Positions 46,215 through 55,465 of a DNA stretch of 64,000 bases are shown here, piece by piece. Numbering within the stretch: position 1 is the first letter of the stretch; every line of letters starts with the position of its first letter. Position numbers and translations under genes: made by a program. Location: the NCBI RefSeq assembly GCF_001544095.1, contig NZ_BCPT01000017.1, forward strand, positions 1-64,000, in the 5' to 3' direction. This DNA is from Enterococcus casseliflavus NBRC 100478. Lineage in GTDB: Bacteria > Bacillota > Bacilli > Lactobacillales > Enterococcaceae. The notes below the pieces were generated by a model. That model was given only the letters and a program-made list of their open reading frames with translations. It had not been told where the DNA came from and searched no databases.

Positions 46215-46706
46215 TTGAATTATCCCTTATTAAACGAACAAATGCCGCAAACCATCATCCGTGTTTGGCGGTTGCGGACAATTACTTCACTGATCATTTT
46301 CAGTCTACTTTTCGCTGCTTCTTTTTGGTTTTTATCCATGCAAAACTGGCTGCATTTCTGGGTGTTCGCCCTTTGGTCAAGCCTATTGGCACTGACTTTG
46401 ATCAGTCATCTGCTTTCTTTTGTGCTGATGAGCTACCGTTACAAATTCCATCGCTACGAGATCCAAGAAAAGGATATCGCTATTCAACGTGGCTATCTAT
46501 TTCGCAGCACCACGTATATTCCGATCCGCCGAATCCAGCACATCGAAACGGACCAAGGGATCTTTTTGCGAAAATACGCTTTAGTCTCCTTACAGATCCA
46601 TACGGCTGCCACCAACCACACCATTGAAGGCTTGCCAGTGGCGCAAGCCGAACGCTTGCGAGAAACCATCATGAATTTAGTCGAGGTGGTCAAAGATGAT
46701 CTATGA
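46215..46706 (+). CDS. YdbS-like bacterial PH-domain membrane protein
   Basis: A 163-residue protein. Two transmembrane helices (about residues 21-42 and 48-72) precede a bPH2 domain with YEIQEKDIAIQRGYLFRSTTYIPIRRIQHI, the hallmark of the YdbS/YdbT pair. The start is TTG at 46215 with GAGAGGA nine bases upstream. The next gene overlaps its end by 11 bases, so the two are co-translated. B. subtilis YdbS/YdbT are proposed to provide resistance to amylocyclicin-type antimicrobials; here this is only an analogy. Confidence 0.85.
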   Translation: MNYPLLNEQMPQTIIRVWRLRTITSLIIFSLLFAASFWFLSMQNWLHFWVFALWSSLLALTLISHLLSFVLMSYRYKFHRYEIQEKDIAIQRGYLFRSTTYIPIRRIQHIETDQGIFLRKYALVSLQIHTAATNHTIEGLPVAQAERLRETIMNLVEVVKDDL

Positions 46707-48162
46707 AAAACAACGACTGCCGTTGCTGTGTATCGGTCTTTATTGGTTCAAAAATTGCAAAAATTTTCTGGTACTAGCATTTCTGCTTGTATTCAAATTA
46801 TTCAACGACGCCCCTTCTTTTCCGATGATTCTGGGCGGCATTCTGCTATTTTTACTGGTCTGTCTGATTTTTGCGGTACTGTCTTACGCCCGCTTTACCT
46901 TTCAAATCGATCAAACGAGTGTGCTAGTCAACAAAGGACTCTTTATTCAAAAACAAACGATTTTGCCATTTGAACGCATCCAAACCATTCAAGAGAATCA
47001 TTACTTTTATTTACGTCCGTTTAAATTAGCTGAAGTGAAGTTGGAAAGCGCCGCAAGTTCGAGTGGTGAAGCCGAAATTCTTTTCCCTGCATTGCCGCTG
47101 ACTCTCATTGCCTCCATCGAAGCGTCAAAAAAGGCGGCTACGACACCACAACAGCCGAATGCCCAAGCAGCTAGTGGAGAAGAACCAACCGACGATTACG
47201 CTGCGTTTTCAGCTGAGAAGTCAGCCAAGCCGCCGCTAGAAACATTCACTTTGAAATTCAAGGAGATTTTCTTGTTTTCTCTCACTGATTTTTCTGTTTT
47301 CACCTTGGTTCTAGTCATCGGCTACAACGTGATCGACAACATTCCCAATCTCTTTGCCTATGCATCGGAATTGCAGCAACTTGGCCTTTTATTAGGTGCT
47401 GCAATTCTACTCGGGCTACTGATTTTGTTTTTCTTCCTTGCGATCGCCAAAAATCTTTTCCGTTATTATGGCTTTACGGTGGAAACGAACCAGCAACAGC
47501 TGCTGATCACGCAAGGCTTGTTTTCTAAACGTCACCAAACGATTCCCCTCGCTAGGATCCAAGGGCTGAGTGTCGAACAAAACCTTTATCGAAGAATCTT
47601 TCATCTAAGCTCCGTCAAATTACTGCTGGCTGCTGGCAGTTCGTCAGAAAGCGACGATACGGTCTATCTGTTCCCCATTTTGAAAGAGACGCAGCTGACC
47701 GAAACATTGACCCGCTTTTTACCCGAATGGTCGTTTCAACAAACCGCTCTAGTGAAAAATCCACGACCCAACTTTTGGTACTTCTGCCGTTGGCCGCTGC
47801 TGATTGGACTGCTTGCTGTAGGAATCTCCGCCTTCTTTTTCTGGTGGTTAGCGCTGATTTTCTTCGTGTTCTTTGGCTCCTTCGTGTTATCAAGCATCTG
47901 GCGAGGCAAAATACAAGGGTATCAATTTTTAGATAACCACGTATTGTTGTGCCAAACGATTCGCGGTCTTACGAAGGTGACCGCTTATCTGAAGAAAAAT
48001 AAAATCCAAGATTTCACTGTCACCACCACGTATTGGCAGCACAAAAAAGGGCTTGGCAAGTCACAGCTAACCATCAAAACCGAAGATACCCTCACCGAAA
48101 GTAAGCTGTTCTACTTTCCATTAACCGAAGCAGAAAACTTACGGCGCTGGTTTTTGTCTTAG
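46696..48162 (+). CDS. YdbT-like membrane protein with two bPH2 domains
   Basis: A 488-residue membrane protein. Two bPH2 domains are visible: VLVNKGLFIQKQTILPFERIQTI near residue 80 and ITQGLFSKRHQTIPLARIQGLSV near residue 275, each before helical segments. A third, degenerate bPH2-like region lies near the C-terminus. Six or so transmembrane helices alternate with these domains. A Thr/Ala/Gln-rich loop at ~150-175 is probably disordered. It is paired with the YdbS-like protein by an 11-base overlap, and strong terminators follow. Confidence 0.85.
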   Translation: MIYEKQRLPLLCIGLYWFKNCKNFLVLAFLLVFKLFNDAPSFPMILGGILLFLLVCLIFAVLSYARFTFQIDQTSVLVNKGLFIQKQTILPFERIQTIQENHYFYLRPFKLAEVKLESAASSSGEAEILFPALPLTLIASIEASKKAATTPQQPNAQAASGEEPTDDYAAFSAEKSAKPPLETFTLKFKEIFLFSLTDFSVFTLVLVIGYNVIDNIPNLFAYASELQQLGLLLGAAILLGLLILFFFLAIAKNLFRYYGFTVETNQQQLLITQGLFSKRHQTIPLARIQGLSVEQNLYRRIFHLSSVKLLLAAGSSSESDDTVYLFPILKETQLTETLTRFLPEWSFQQTALVKNPRPNFWYFCRWPLLIGLLAVGISAFFFWWLALIFFVFFGSFVLSSIWRGKIQGYQFLDNHVLLCQTIRGLTKVTAYLKKNKIQDFTVTTTYWQHKKGLGKSQLTIKTEDTLTESKLFYFPLTEAENLRRWFLS

Positions 48163-48169
48163 TTCACAC

Positions 48170-48222
48170 AAAAAAAAGCGTCAAACAGCAGGACTGACGC
48201 GCTGTTTGACGCTTTTTTTACA
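48170..48222 (+). terminator. Terminator of the YdbS/YdbT-like operon
   Basis: AAAAGCGTCAAACAGC pairs perfectly with GCTGTTTGACGCTTTT, followed by T. It starts about ten bases after the stop. Confidence 0.9.
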
Positions 48223-48237
48223 AGATCTGAAAGGAAT

Positions 48238-48283
48238 GAAAAGGAAACATCAACTATTGATTCGTTGATGCTTCCTTTTTTTA
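48238..48283. terminator. Second, bidirectional terminator before the transketolase gene end
   Basis: AAGGAAACATCAAC (48241-48254) pairs with GTTGATGCTTCC (48264-48275). T7 lies on the plus strand and a weaker T-tract on the minus strand. It abuts the minus-strand stop at 48281. Confidence 0.75.
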
Positions 48284-49243
48284 TCCCTTAACCTTCCCTT
48301 CGACTATTTGCTGCTTGATTGAAGCAGCATCTAAGCCATATTCTTTTTGCAAGAAATCGGGTGTGCCGACTTGACCAAACCGTTCATTGACACCAATACG
48401 TTTTAAGGGGACAGCACTGCCTGTTTCAGCAAGCACTTCGGCGACGGCACTCCCTAATCCACCGATAATAGAATGGTTTTCGATGGTGATGACTTGCCGT
48501 TTCCCCTGAACTTCTCGGAGGATCAATTCTTTATCGATTGGTTTGATGGTAAACATATCGATCACTTCGCAGCTGATTCCTATTTCTGCTAATTCTTCTG
48601 CCACTTGCAGTGTTTCAGAAACCAATTGACCGCTGGCAATCAACAACAGTTCATCGCCTGGTCTTAAAATATTGCCTTTTCCTAGTTCAAAGGTCGAGCC
48701 TTTTTCATAAATCATCGGAACCGCTTTCCGATTGCCTCTTACGTAATGAATGCCTGATAATTGGCTAAAGGTGTTTATGATCCACGCCATTTGGACTTCA
48801 TCCGCTGCATCGCAGACGATCGACTGGGGAATCATTCGCATCAAAGCCACATCTTCCCATGTCGTATGGGTGCCGCCGTTGTGCCCGACTGCAAACCCTG
48901 GATCAGAACCGTAAATATTGATCGTATTGCCGCCATAGCCACCAGAAATAAACAGCTGATCGAATACGCGACGCGTCGCAAATGGCCCAAAGGTGTGGAT
49001 AAAAGGTGTATAACCGGTTAAACTCAAGCCAGCCGCGACACCAACCATATTGGCTTCCGCGATCCCCATGTTGATAAAGCGTTGGGGATGTTTGTTGGCA
49101 ATCGTGGTCCAGCCGCTGGCAGAACCAAGGTCGGCATCTAACGCAACTAGCTGGTTATTTTCATCCATGAGTTCCACCAATGTGTCAACGACACAAGTTC
49201 GCAGCTCTTTACCAGCAGCAGTGGTTTTGCTTAATGTAAACAT
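48281..49243 (-). CDS. Transketolase, C-terminal (split) subunit
   Basis: A 320-residue split transketolase half. It has the pyrimidine-binding domain (~10-170: FINMGIAEANMVGVAAGLSLTGYTPF with the invariant Glu, and VGHNGGTHTTWEDVALMR) and the C-terminal domain (~190-310). With the N-terminal half encoded just upstream, it forms a thiamine-diphosphate enzyme that moves two-carbon units between sugar phosphates. Split transketolases linked to a PTS of the Ula type occur in several Firmicutes and actinobacteria; the donor here is unknown. The gene starts three bases after the upstream stop. Confidence 0.92.
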   Translation of the reverse strand: MFTLSKTTAAGKELRTCVVDTLVELMDENNQLVALDADLGSASGWTTIANKHPQRFINMGIAEANMVGVAAGLSLTGYTPFIHTFGPFATRRVFDQLFISGGYGGNTINIYGSDPGFAVGHNGGTHTTWEDVALMRMIPQSIVCDAADEVQMAWIINTFSQLSGIHYVRGNRKAVPMIYEKGSTFELGKGNILRPGDELLLIASGQLVSETLQVAEELAEIGISCEVIDMFTIKPIDKELILREVQGKRQVITIENHSIIGGLGSAVAEVLAETGSAVPLKRIGVNERFGQVGTPDFLQKEYGLDAASIKQQIVEGKVKG

Positions 49244-49246
49244 GCC

Positions 49247-50104
49247 TTAGCGTCCTCCTTCGATTTTTATCGTCAATTCTTTGATTGCCGCTTCTGCCGC
49301 TTGATTGATCTCATCCGTGGTAAACTTCACGGAGTGATTGGCATCTAGTTCTTCAAAGAAAGGAACGCCTTGTCCTTTCACGCTGTCCAAGACAATGCAA
49401 ACCGCTTGGTCTTCGATTGCTTTGCAGCGCTCGATTGCCTCATCAATGGCTTGCATGTCTGCCCCTGGAACTTTTTCTGTATAAAAGCCAAAAGCAGTCA
49501 TCTTCTGCTGGATATCAAAAGGATCAAGAATGTCTTTGGTTGGCCCATCTAGCTGTTTTTTGTTGTCATCAATAATGACGATACAGTGATTCAGTTTAAA
49601 GTGGGCAATGTATTGGAAGGCTTCCCAGCACTGTCCTTCATTTAGTTCGCCATCTCCAACGATCAAATAAACAAAATTGTCCTTGCCTGCCAAGCGCAGG
49701 CCTGTCGCGATGCCAGCAGCCATGGAAGTTCCCTGCCCCAGTGAACCTGTGGTGGCATCAACCCCCGGCGTTTTCCAGCGATCTGGATGGGAAGGCAGTC
49801 TCGTGCCGCCCTCATTGATCGTCCATAACCACGACCGATCAAAATAGCCCGTATTTGCTAATGCACTATACAGTGCGGCGCCAGCATGCCCTTTTGACAA
49901 GACGAGTCGGTCACGATCCGCCCACTGTGGATCTTGTGGATTGATTCGCAGCTGTTTGCCGTACAAAACGGCCAATAATTCAACAATTGAAAAGGAGCCG
50001 CCCAGATGGCCTTGTCCCATTTTCTTGATGCTGCAAAGGGTATCTAAACGAATCTTTGCCGCTAATTCTTCAAGCTCGTGGTATTTTTGTTCACTGATTG
50101 CCAC
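49247..50104 (-). CDS. Transketolase, N-terminal (split) subunit
   Basis: A 285-residue thiamine-diphosphate-binding half. The conserved GHLGGSFSIVELLAVLYG, LSKGHAGAALYSAL, GQGTSMAAGIATGLRLAG and GDGELNEGQCWEAFQYI with the later IIDDNKKQLDGP are standard transketolase N-terminal motifs, where the GDGE region coordinates Mg2+ and ThDP. It precedes its partner by three bases and follows the PTS IIC gene by 22 bases, so it is the fourth gene of a five-gene operon. Role: pentose-phosphate-type rearrangement of the imported sugar's product. Confidence 0.93.
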   Translation of the reverse strand: MAISEQKYHELEELAAKIRLDTLCSIKKMGQGHLGGSFSIVELLAVLYGKQLRINPQDPQWADRDRLVLSKGHAGAALYSALANTGYFDRSWLWTINEGGTRLPSHPDRWKTPGVDATTGSLGQGTSMAAGIATGLRLAGKDNFVYLIVGDGELNEGQCWEAFQYIAHFKLNHCIVIIDDNKKQLDGPTKDILDPFDIQQKMTAFGFYTEKVPGADMQAIDEAIERCKAIEDQAVCIVLDSVKGQGVPFFEELDANHSVKFTTDEINQAAEAAIKELTIKIEGGR

Positions 50105-50126
50105 TATTTATCCCTCCATCCTCTAT

Positions 50127-51491
50127 TTATTCAGAAACAGATTTTGCCCGACTGTTTTTCTTGAAAATCGTCAATCCGATCAAGACCGCGACTACCGCAA
50201 TTATCCCTGAGAAGATGGCGATTTGACCGCCCATATTGGCTAGGTTTCCTAGGAAGATCCCTGCAACCCCATAGTCGGTATCAGAGAAAGTTGATCCTTG
50301 GAACCCAAGATCGCCCATGACTGGCATCAACAAGATCGGCATGAAGCTGATAATGATCCCATGAATAAAGGACCCAATGACGGCGCCTCGCACACCACCC
50401 GTTGCATTGCCGTAAACACCTGCCGTTGCGCCGCAGAAGAAATGGGGCACGACACCTGGAATAATAACGGTTGTTCCTGTGAAGACCATGATAATTAAAC
50501 TAACGATCCCACCGACAAAGCTGGTTAGAAAACCAATCAGAACAGCATTTGGCGCATAAGGAAAGACGATTGGACAATCCAATGCAGGAATCGCATTAGG
50601 AACAAGCTTTTCAGAAATCCCTTTAAAAGCTGGTACGATTTCTGCCAAAATCAAACGGACACCAGCTAAAATCACAAAGACACCAGCGGCAAACGAACCT
50701 GCTTGCTGCAACGAATAAATGATCGAGTTCGTGCCATTGCTAAGATTTTCCGTAATAAATTCACTCCCAGCAAAAATTGCTACGATCACGTATACAACCG
50801 CCATCGTAATCGTGATACTAACAGTAGAATCCCGCAAGAAAGACAGGCCTTTCGGAAAATTGATGTCTTCGGTAGATTTTTCCTTATTGCCGACGTATTT
50901 CCCAATCAACCCGCTCAATGCGTAGCCGAAGTTCCCCGTATGCCCCAATGCGACGGAATCATTTTTAGTAATTTCTCGGGTAAACGGTTGTGCGATCGCT
51001 GGGAAAATCGTGTTACAGATCCCTAACGCTAAGCCCCCAAATAAAACTAGATTAAAAGTATTCATTCCAGTAACACTCAAAATCACCGCAATCATGCACG
51101 CCATATACAACGTGGCATGCCCAGTCAAATAAATGTATTTAAAGCGAGTGATACGGGCAATCAAAATATTGAAGGCCATTCCGGCTAACATAATAAGTGC
51201 GGTATAGGTGCCGTAAGTCGTCAAAGCCAGCGCAACGATCGCTTCGTTATTTGGTACGACCCCTTGCATGTTAAAGGCTGCTTGGAACATCTCCCCAAAT
51301 GGCGCCAGAGAGCTTTCGATCACCCCAGCCCCGGCAGTGACCACGAGAAACCCAACAAAGGTTTTGATCCCCCCTTTGACGATCGTGGCAATGTCTTTTT
51401 TCTGCAGCACATTCCCCAAAACGGCGATCAGCGCAACTAAGATCGCTGGGGTACTCGCGATATCAACAAGAATATCTAAAAATTCGTTCAT
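50127..51491 (-). CDS. PTS IIC permease of the ascorbate (UlaA/SgaT) family
   Basis: A 454-residue permease with ten to twelve membrane helices. Recognisable UlaA features include NVLQKKDIATIVKGGIKTFVGFLVVTAGAG near the start, a LTGHATLYMACMIAVIL segment, the GHTGNFGYALSGLIGKYVG region and GVVPHFFCGATAGVYGNATGG. The family imports L-ascorbate or, in some members, pentitols. No UlaD, UlaE or UlaF homologue lies nearby, so ascorbate is less likely than another substrate whose product feeds transketolase. Confidence 0.9.
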   Translation of the reverse strand: MNEFLDILVDIASTPAILVALIAVLGNVLQKKDIATIVKGGIKTFVGFLVVTAGAGVIESSLAPFGEMFQAAFNMQGVVPNNEAIVALALTTYGTYTALIMLAGMAFNILIARITRFKYIYLTGHATLYMACMIAVILSVTGMNTFNLVLFGGLALGICNTIFPAIAQPFTREITKNDSVALGHTGNFGYALSGLIGKYVGNKEKSTEDINFPKGLSFLRDSTVSITITMAVVYVIVAIFAGSEFITENLSNGTNSIIYSLQQAGSFAAGVFVILAGVRLILAEIVPAFKGISEKLVPNAIPALDCPIVFPYAPNAVLIGFLTSFVGGIVSLIIMVFTGTTVIIPGVVPHFFCGATAGVYGNATGGVRGAVIGSFIHGIIISFMPILLMPVMGDLGFQGSTFSDTDYGVAGIFLGNLANMGGQIAIFSGIIAVVAVLIGLTIFKKNSRAKSVSE

Positions 51492-51507
51492 GACTGTCTA
51501 CTCCTTT

Positions 51508-51789
51508 TTATAGTAATCCTTTTTCCTGACAAACGGCTTGAACCTTTTGCTTCAATTCATCGAGATCGATAATACTGTCTAAAACTACGATCTCACCTAG
51601 ATGCTGCGCACTATCGGCTAAATCGCCGCCAACGAAGAAAACATCCGCCATATCGGGTGCAGCACTTCCTAAATCATAATGGGACACTTCCACGCCTGAG
51701 ACACCCAGTTCATTTAAAACAGAATTGATATTCATCTCCACCATAAAACTTGATCCTAATCCTGACCCACACACTGCTGCAAATTTCAT
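51508..51789 (-). CDS. PTS IIB subunit, UlaB-like
   Basis: A 93-residue IIB protein. The phospho-acceptor cysteine lies in the N-terminal P-loop VCGSGLGSSFMVEMN. The rest alternates beta strand and helix as in SgaB/UlaB. It overlaps the preceding PRD-regulator gene by four bases and precedes IIC by 16 bases; the IIA function is supplied by the C-terminal domain of that regulator. It passes phosphate from IIA to the sugar carried by IIC. Confidence 0.9.
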   Translation of the reverse strand: MKFAAVCGSGLGSSFMVEMNINSVLNELGVSGVEVSHYDLGSAAPDMADVFFVGGDLADSAQHLGEIVVLDSIIDLDELKQKVQAVCQEKGLL

Positions 51790-53825
51790 TTTTCATCTTC
51801 TCCTTCTCTAATCACTTCAATTATTTGATCCGCATTGGTTGCGGAAAGTAACGCAGTTAGTTTTTCATTATTCGACAAAATTTTAGTTAAACTCGCTAAC
51901 GCTTTTAGATGGAGTTCATTGTCAACCGCCGCCAAACATATAAACACGTGAATGGGGTGTTGCGGATCATCATTCAAAAGCACTGGTTCTTTGACTTTTA
52001 ATAACGACATCCCGATGGCATTGACCCCATCTTCTGGACGTGCATGAGGCAAAGCGATGCCTTTTCCAATATGGATAAAAGGACCGTGATCCACCACTTT
52101 ATTGATCATGGCAGTAATATACTGCTCCTCAATTTTATTGGTCTTTTTTAATGGCGCAGCAGCTGCTCGAATGGCTTCTTGCCAAGTCAGCGGCACCTCG
52201 GTAAATTGGATGGTTTCTGCTGTTAATAAATCTGATAACATCGGACGTTGGTCTTCCCTTCTATTCAATTCTCGATTGATTTTTCTTTGCAAAATTTTTC
52301 TCAGCTTTTGCTTACTGATTCCTGCTTTTAAATCAACATAGGGCAAAATCACTTCTAACACATCGTCAATGGAATGCAATCCAGTTTTTGAAGGGAAAAA
52401 TGCCGCTTGTACGTTTTTAACCAGTTCATCCTTCTCAATGGGTGTCATAATCGGATTGATCACATAACAGGGTCGTTTGGTTTTGATCGGCGCACTGGAA
52501 AAAATCAGATCAATCTCTTCATTAAACCGAACATTTTCGTACTCTTCGATCGAACGAGCCGGCAAAAAATGGATCTGGGGAAACAGTTCCTTTAATTCTG
52601 ATTCCAAAATCAAGGATGAACTGATGCCACTGGGACAAACGACTAATGCATTCAGTTGGAAGTAATCACGTTTGGCCTTTTGTTTACTGATTTCTCCACC
52701 AAACAAAATCGTAAAATAACCGATTTCTTCATCAGGGATCGTGCCGACTAAGTCTTCTAAAGAACCCAGTGCTCGTCTCGTCAGTTCAAACAACTCATTG
52801 TATTGCAGCTTGATTTCTTCAATCAGTACATTCTCCAGTGGAAAACCGTAGCGGATTCGAAAATACGCTGGGACAAGATGATAGAATGTGTTCATCAAAA
52901 GGGTGCGATAGTCCACAAACTCGATAGCTGCCAGCCGTTCCATTTCATGAATGATCTTACTGGCACATTCCAATAAAAACTCTAATGAAGTATCTTCGAT
53001 ATCTCCTTGCAGAATCGTTTTCAACAGGATCGTTACATAAAGTTCTTCTGTTTTCCGATCTTTGATGTCAGGAAATTCTGCTAAAAACTGCTGACTGACT
53101 TGATGGACATGCAGCGACTGGAGCAACGGTATTTCTGTCTCCGCTAAAGAAACAGCCGTTTCTGCCATCCGAAAGGATAGATAATTAAGAAAATAAAGCA
53201 TTTCTTCGAAGCGACTCGGAACGATCACCAGATTGAAATCAGTCAGTGTTGCGGACAAACGATCTCTGATTTGAACATAGATCGTTTTATCCTGCTCATA
53301 GATTCCCTCAAATAAGAGCAAGTTCCCGTTTTTCGTATTGGATAACGTGCTGACCTTTCGAAAGGCAAGAGCGCGAATCTGATATTCCTCTCCCTCTAGA
53401 TAAAAGCCATATTTTCGAGAGTACAATAGTTGAATCTTGAAAGCTGCAAGTTCCTCTCTGATCCCCTTTAGATCCTTCAAAATCGTATTCTTACTGACAT
53501 AGAAAAGCTCTTGAAACTGATAGACGGATAAATCTTTCACTGCTGAAAAAGTCAGAAGATAAATCATGGACCGCCGCTCTTCTTCCGAAAAAAACAACGT
53601 ATTCTTCTGGATATCGAAAAGAATTTCCGGCCACTTTCGTTGAATCAGTGAAGGAATCAAAACTTCTCCCTCATGAATCATGATTCGTTGATTCAACCGC
53701 TGTTCAGTGATTTGATTGATTTTGGCAATCTCAGCCAAAAATTCCTCATCCCTCCACTTCGTCAAACCAAGAAACGCCTCAACATTTGGTTCTGAAAACA
53801 GATACGTCAATTTGAAATGAATCAT
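51786..53825 (-). CDS. PRD-type regulator fused to PTS EIIB- and EIIA-like domains
   Basis: A 679-residue transcription activator of the LicR/MtlR type. N-terminal HTH segments (~20-160, one being DLSVYQFQELFYVSKNTILKDLKGI), two PRDs (~185-410), an EIIB(Gat)-like domain with VVCPSGISSSL, and an EIIA domain (~540-679) with the active His in HIGKGIALPHARPEDG. It controls its own operon in response to phosphorylation and provides EIIA. ATG at 53825 follows GGTGGGGG. It is the first gene of the operon, with a cre site about 40 bases upstream. Confidence 0.9.
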   Translation of the reverse strand: MIHFKLTYLFSEPNVEAFLGLTKWRDEEFLAEIAKINQITEQRLNQRIMIHEGEVLIPSLIQRKWPEILFDIQKNTLFFSEEERRSMIYLLTFSAVKDLSVYQFQELFYVSKNTILKDLKGIREELAAFKIQLLYSRKYGFYLEGEEYQIRALAFRKVSTLSNTKNGNLLLFEGIYEQDKTIYVQIRDRLSATLTDFNLVIVPSRFEEMLYFLNYLSFRMAETAVSLAETEIPLLQSLHVHQVSQQFLAEFPDIKDRKTEELYVTILLKTILQGDIEDTSLEFLLECASKIIHEMERLAAIEFVDYRTLLMNTFYHLVPAYFRIRYGFPLENVLIEEIKLQYNELFELTRRALGSLEDLVGTIPDEEIGYFTILFGGEISKQKAKRDYFQLNALVVCPSGISSSLILESELKELFPQIHFLPARSIEEYENVRFNEEIDLIFSSAPIKTKRPCYVINPIMTPIEKDELVKNVQAAFFPSKTGLHSIDDVLEVILPYVDLKAGISKQKLRKILQRKINRELNRREDQRPMLSDLLTAETIQFTEVPLTWQEAIRAAAAPLKKTNKIEEQYITAMINKVVDHGPFIHIGKGIALPHARPEDGVNAIGMSLLKVKEPVLLNDDPQHPIHVFICLAAVDNELHLKALASLTKILSNNEKLTALLSATNADQIIEVIREGEDEK

Positions 53826-53862
53826 ATTTGCTACCCCCACCTAAACTATAGCTTGCACAAAA

Positions 53863-53876
53863 TGAAATCGCCATCA
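53863..53876 (-). promoter_or_regulatory. cre-like CcpA site upstream of the PRD/Ula operon
   Basis: TGAAATCGCCATCA matches the TGNNANCGNNNNCA frame of catabolite-responsive elements. Its place just upstream of the operon's first gene fits carbon catabolite repression. Confidence 0.5.
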
Positions 53877-54009
53877 TTTCTCGGTACAACTGAAACTTCG
53901 TTTTTTTTTAACGATGGACCGAAGAGGTGATCTCAAGGATTACCATAACATCCAATATAGTATCCGAGAAGGTTTTGTTGATAGAAACAAATGGATAAAA
54001 AATACAACA

Positions 54010-54043
54010 TTAAAAAAAGCGAATCATTTACTGATTCGCTTAG
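54010..54043 (-). terminator. Terminator of the PTS-NagB-GH4 operon
   Basis: AAGCGAATCA (54017-54026) pairs with TGATTCGCTT (54032-54041), followed on the minus strand by seven T. It lies 150 bases after the permease stop. Confidence 0.75.
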
Positions 54044-54188
54044 ATACTGATGCTATTTGTTGTTTTATTATTGAAACTATCAGAATCATTAAAAGCAATC
54101 GTCATTTTTCCAATATACTTTTTTAAAGTTATTTTCTGATACCTAAAAGACTTATCTTAATAAATGATGGAAAATAAGCTTTTTCTAT

Positions 54189-55451
54189 CTACTCACTTAT
54201 ACTAACAGGAATCGTTGTTTCCGTTTCCTGTGTCTTTGCGGCTTCGTTTTTTACTTGCTGCTTTTCCAATATTTTGAAAAATGGTATATAAATAAAATAT
54301 GAGATAGCAATTGATACAACAGACCAAACAGCTGCTCCAATACTACCATTAGTAGCTAAATAAGGACCAATAATAGGAGGAATAGTCCATGGAACTTGAA
54401 TAACAATCGGTCCTACTATACCAATATTCATTAGGATATACGTACCGATACATAGGACCATAGGCGTTGCTATAAAGGGAATAAGCATTAAAGGATTCAT
54501 CACAATAGGCAAACCAAAAATAACCGGTTCATTGATACAAAAAATAGCTGACGGCAATGATAATCGTCCAATCGACTTATACATCTTACTTCTGGAATGG
54601 AGCATATTTAACACTAGACCTAGTGTTGCTCCAGTTCCGCCTAAACACATAAAGACAATCCAAAATCCATCGGCAAAAACATGAGGAACTTCTACACCAC
54701 TTTGAAAAGCTGCCGTATTATCAGCAAGATAACTTAGGAAAACAGGGGTCGCAATTCCGGACAAAACATTGTCTCCGTGGATTCCACATATCCATAGCAT
54801 ACAAACGAGAAGTGTGTATAGCAGCATGCCTGGGAGTGTTCCCATCCCTTGCACTAAAGGTTGGAAAACAATAGTAATGATTTCATTGATATCAACCCCT
54901 AATAAAGTTCTGACGATCCATATAACGGTCAGAATAAATGCTCCTGGGATTAACGTTGCAAAAGAAGTTGCTACAGTGGGCGGCACACCTTCTGGCATTT
55001 TTATTACAATATTATGAGTGACAAACCATTTAAAAGCATGAGTGACAAATACCCCAACAATGATCGCGGTAAACATACCACTAGCACCAAAATTAGCCAA
55101 ATTTATCGTCCAGTCATCGTTTAATGTTGCTAGAAGAAAGCCGATAGTTGTGAGCATCGAATTAGAAATAGCATCAACACCAAACTCTTTTCCTAAATGA
55201 TAGCCTATGCCAATTGCAGATATCAGTCCAAGGATTCCGAACGTAACATTGACTGGTGCATTCAACTGCGGCCCCCAATTTGACACAAAATCCATCCATG
55301 ACTGTATTGGAAAGTTACCAATGATTAGGAAGATACTTCCAACAATAGTAAAAGGAATCGTCATGGAAATCCCATTTCTTATAGCAACTAAGTGTTTACT
55401 ATTGCCTATTTTCAGCAATATAGGCAATACCTTGTTCTCAATGACCTGCAT
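54189..55451 (-). CDS. PTS IIC permease of the lactose/cellobiose family (ChbC-like)
   Basis: A 420-residue permease with about ten membrane helices. LIGNFPIQSWMDFVS, HNIVIKMPEGVPPTVATSFATLIPG and SLPSAIFCINEPVIFGLPIVMNPLMLIPF, with VPWTIPPIIGPYLAT, are typical of the cellobiose/chitobiose IIC family. It is the last gene of a three-gene minus operon after GH4 and NagB-like enzymes. No IIA or IIB gene is adjacent, so it must borrow these from elsewhere. Confidence 0.92.
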   Translation of the reverse strand: MQVIENKVLPILLKIGNSKHLVAIRNGISMTIPFTIVGSIFLIIGNFPIQSWMDFVSNWGPQLNAPVNVTFGILGLISAIGIGYHLGKEFGVDAISNSMLTTIGFLLATLNDDWTINLANFGASGMFTAIIVGVFVTHAFKWFVTHNIVIKMPEGVPPTVATSFATLIPGAFILTVIWIVRTLLGVDINEIITIVFQPLVQGMGTLPGMLLYTLLVCMLWICGIHGDNVLSGIATPVFLSYLADNTAAFQSGVEVPHVFADGFWIVFMCLGGTGATLGLVLNMLHSRSKMYKSIGRLSLPSAIFCINEPVIFGLPIVMNPLMLIPFIATPMVLCIGTYILMNIGIVGPIVIQVPWTIPPIIGPYLATNGSIGAAVWSVVSIAISYFIYIPFFKILEKQQVKNEAAKTQETETTIPVSISE

Positions 55452-55465
55452 CTTTTTTCCTCCTT

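Noticed and set aside
53914-54126. 70-codon frame downstream of the PTS operon
   Set aside because: It spans the minus-strand terminator at 54010-54043 and has no start signals.
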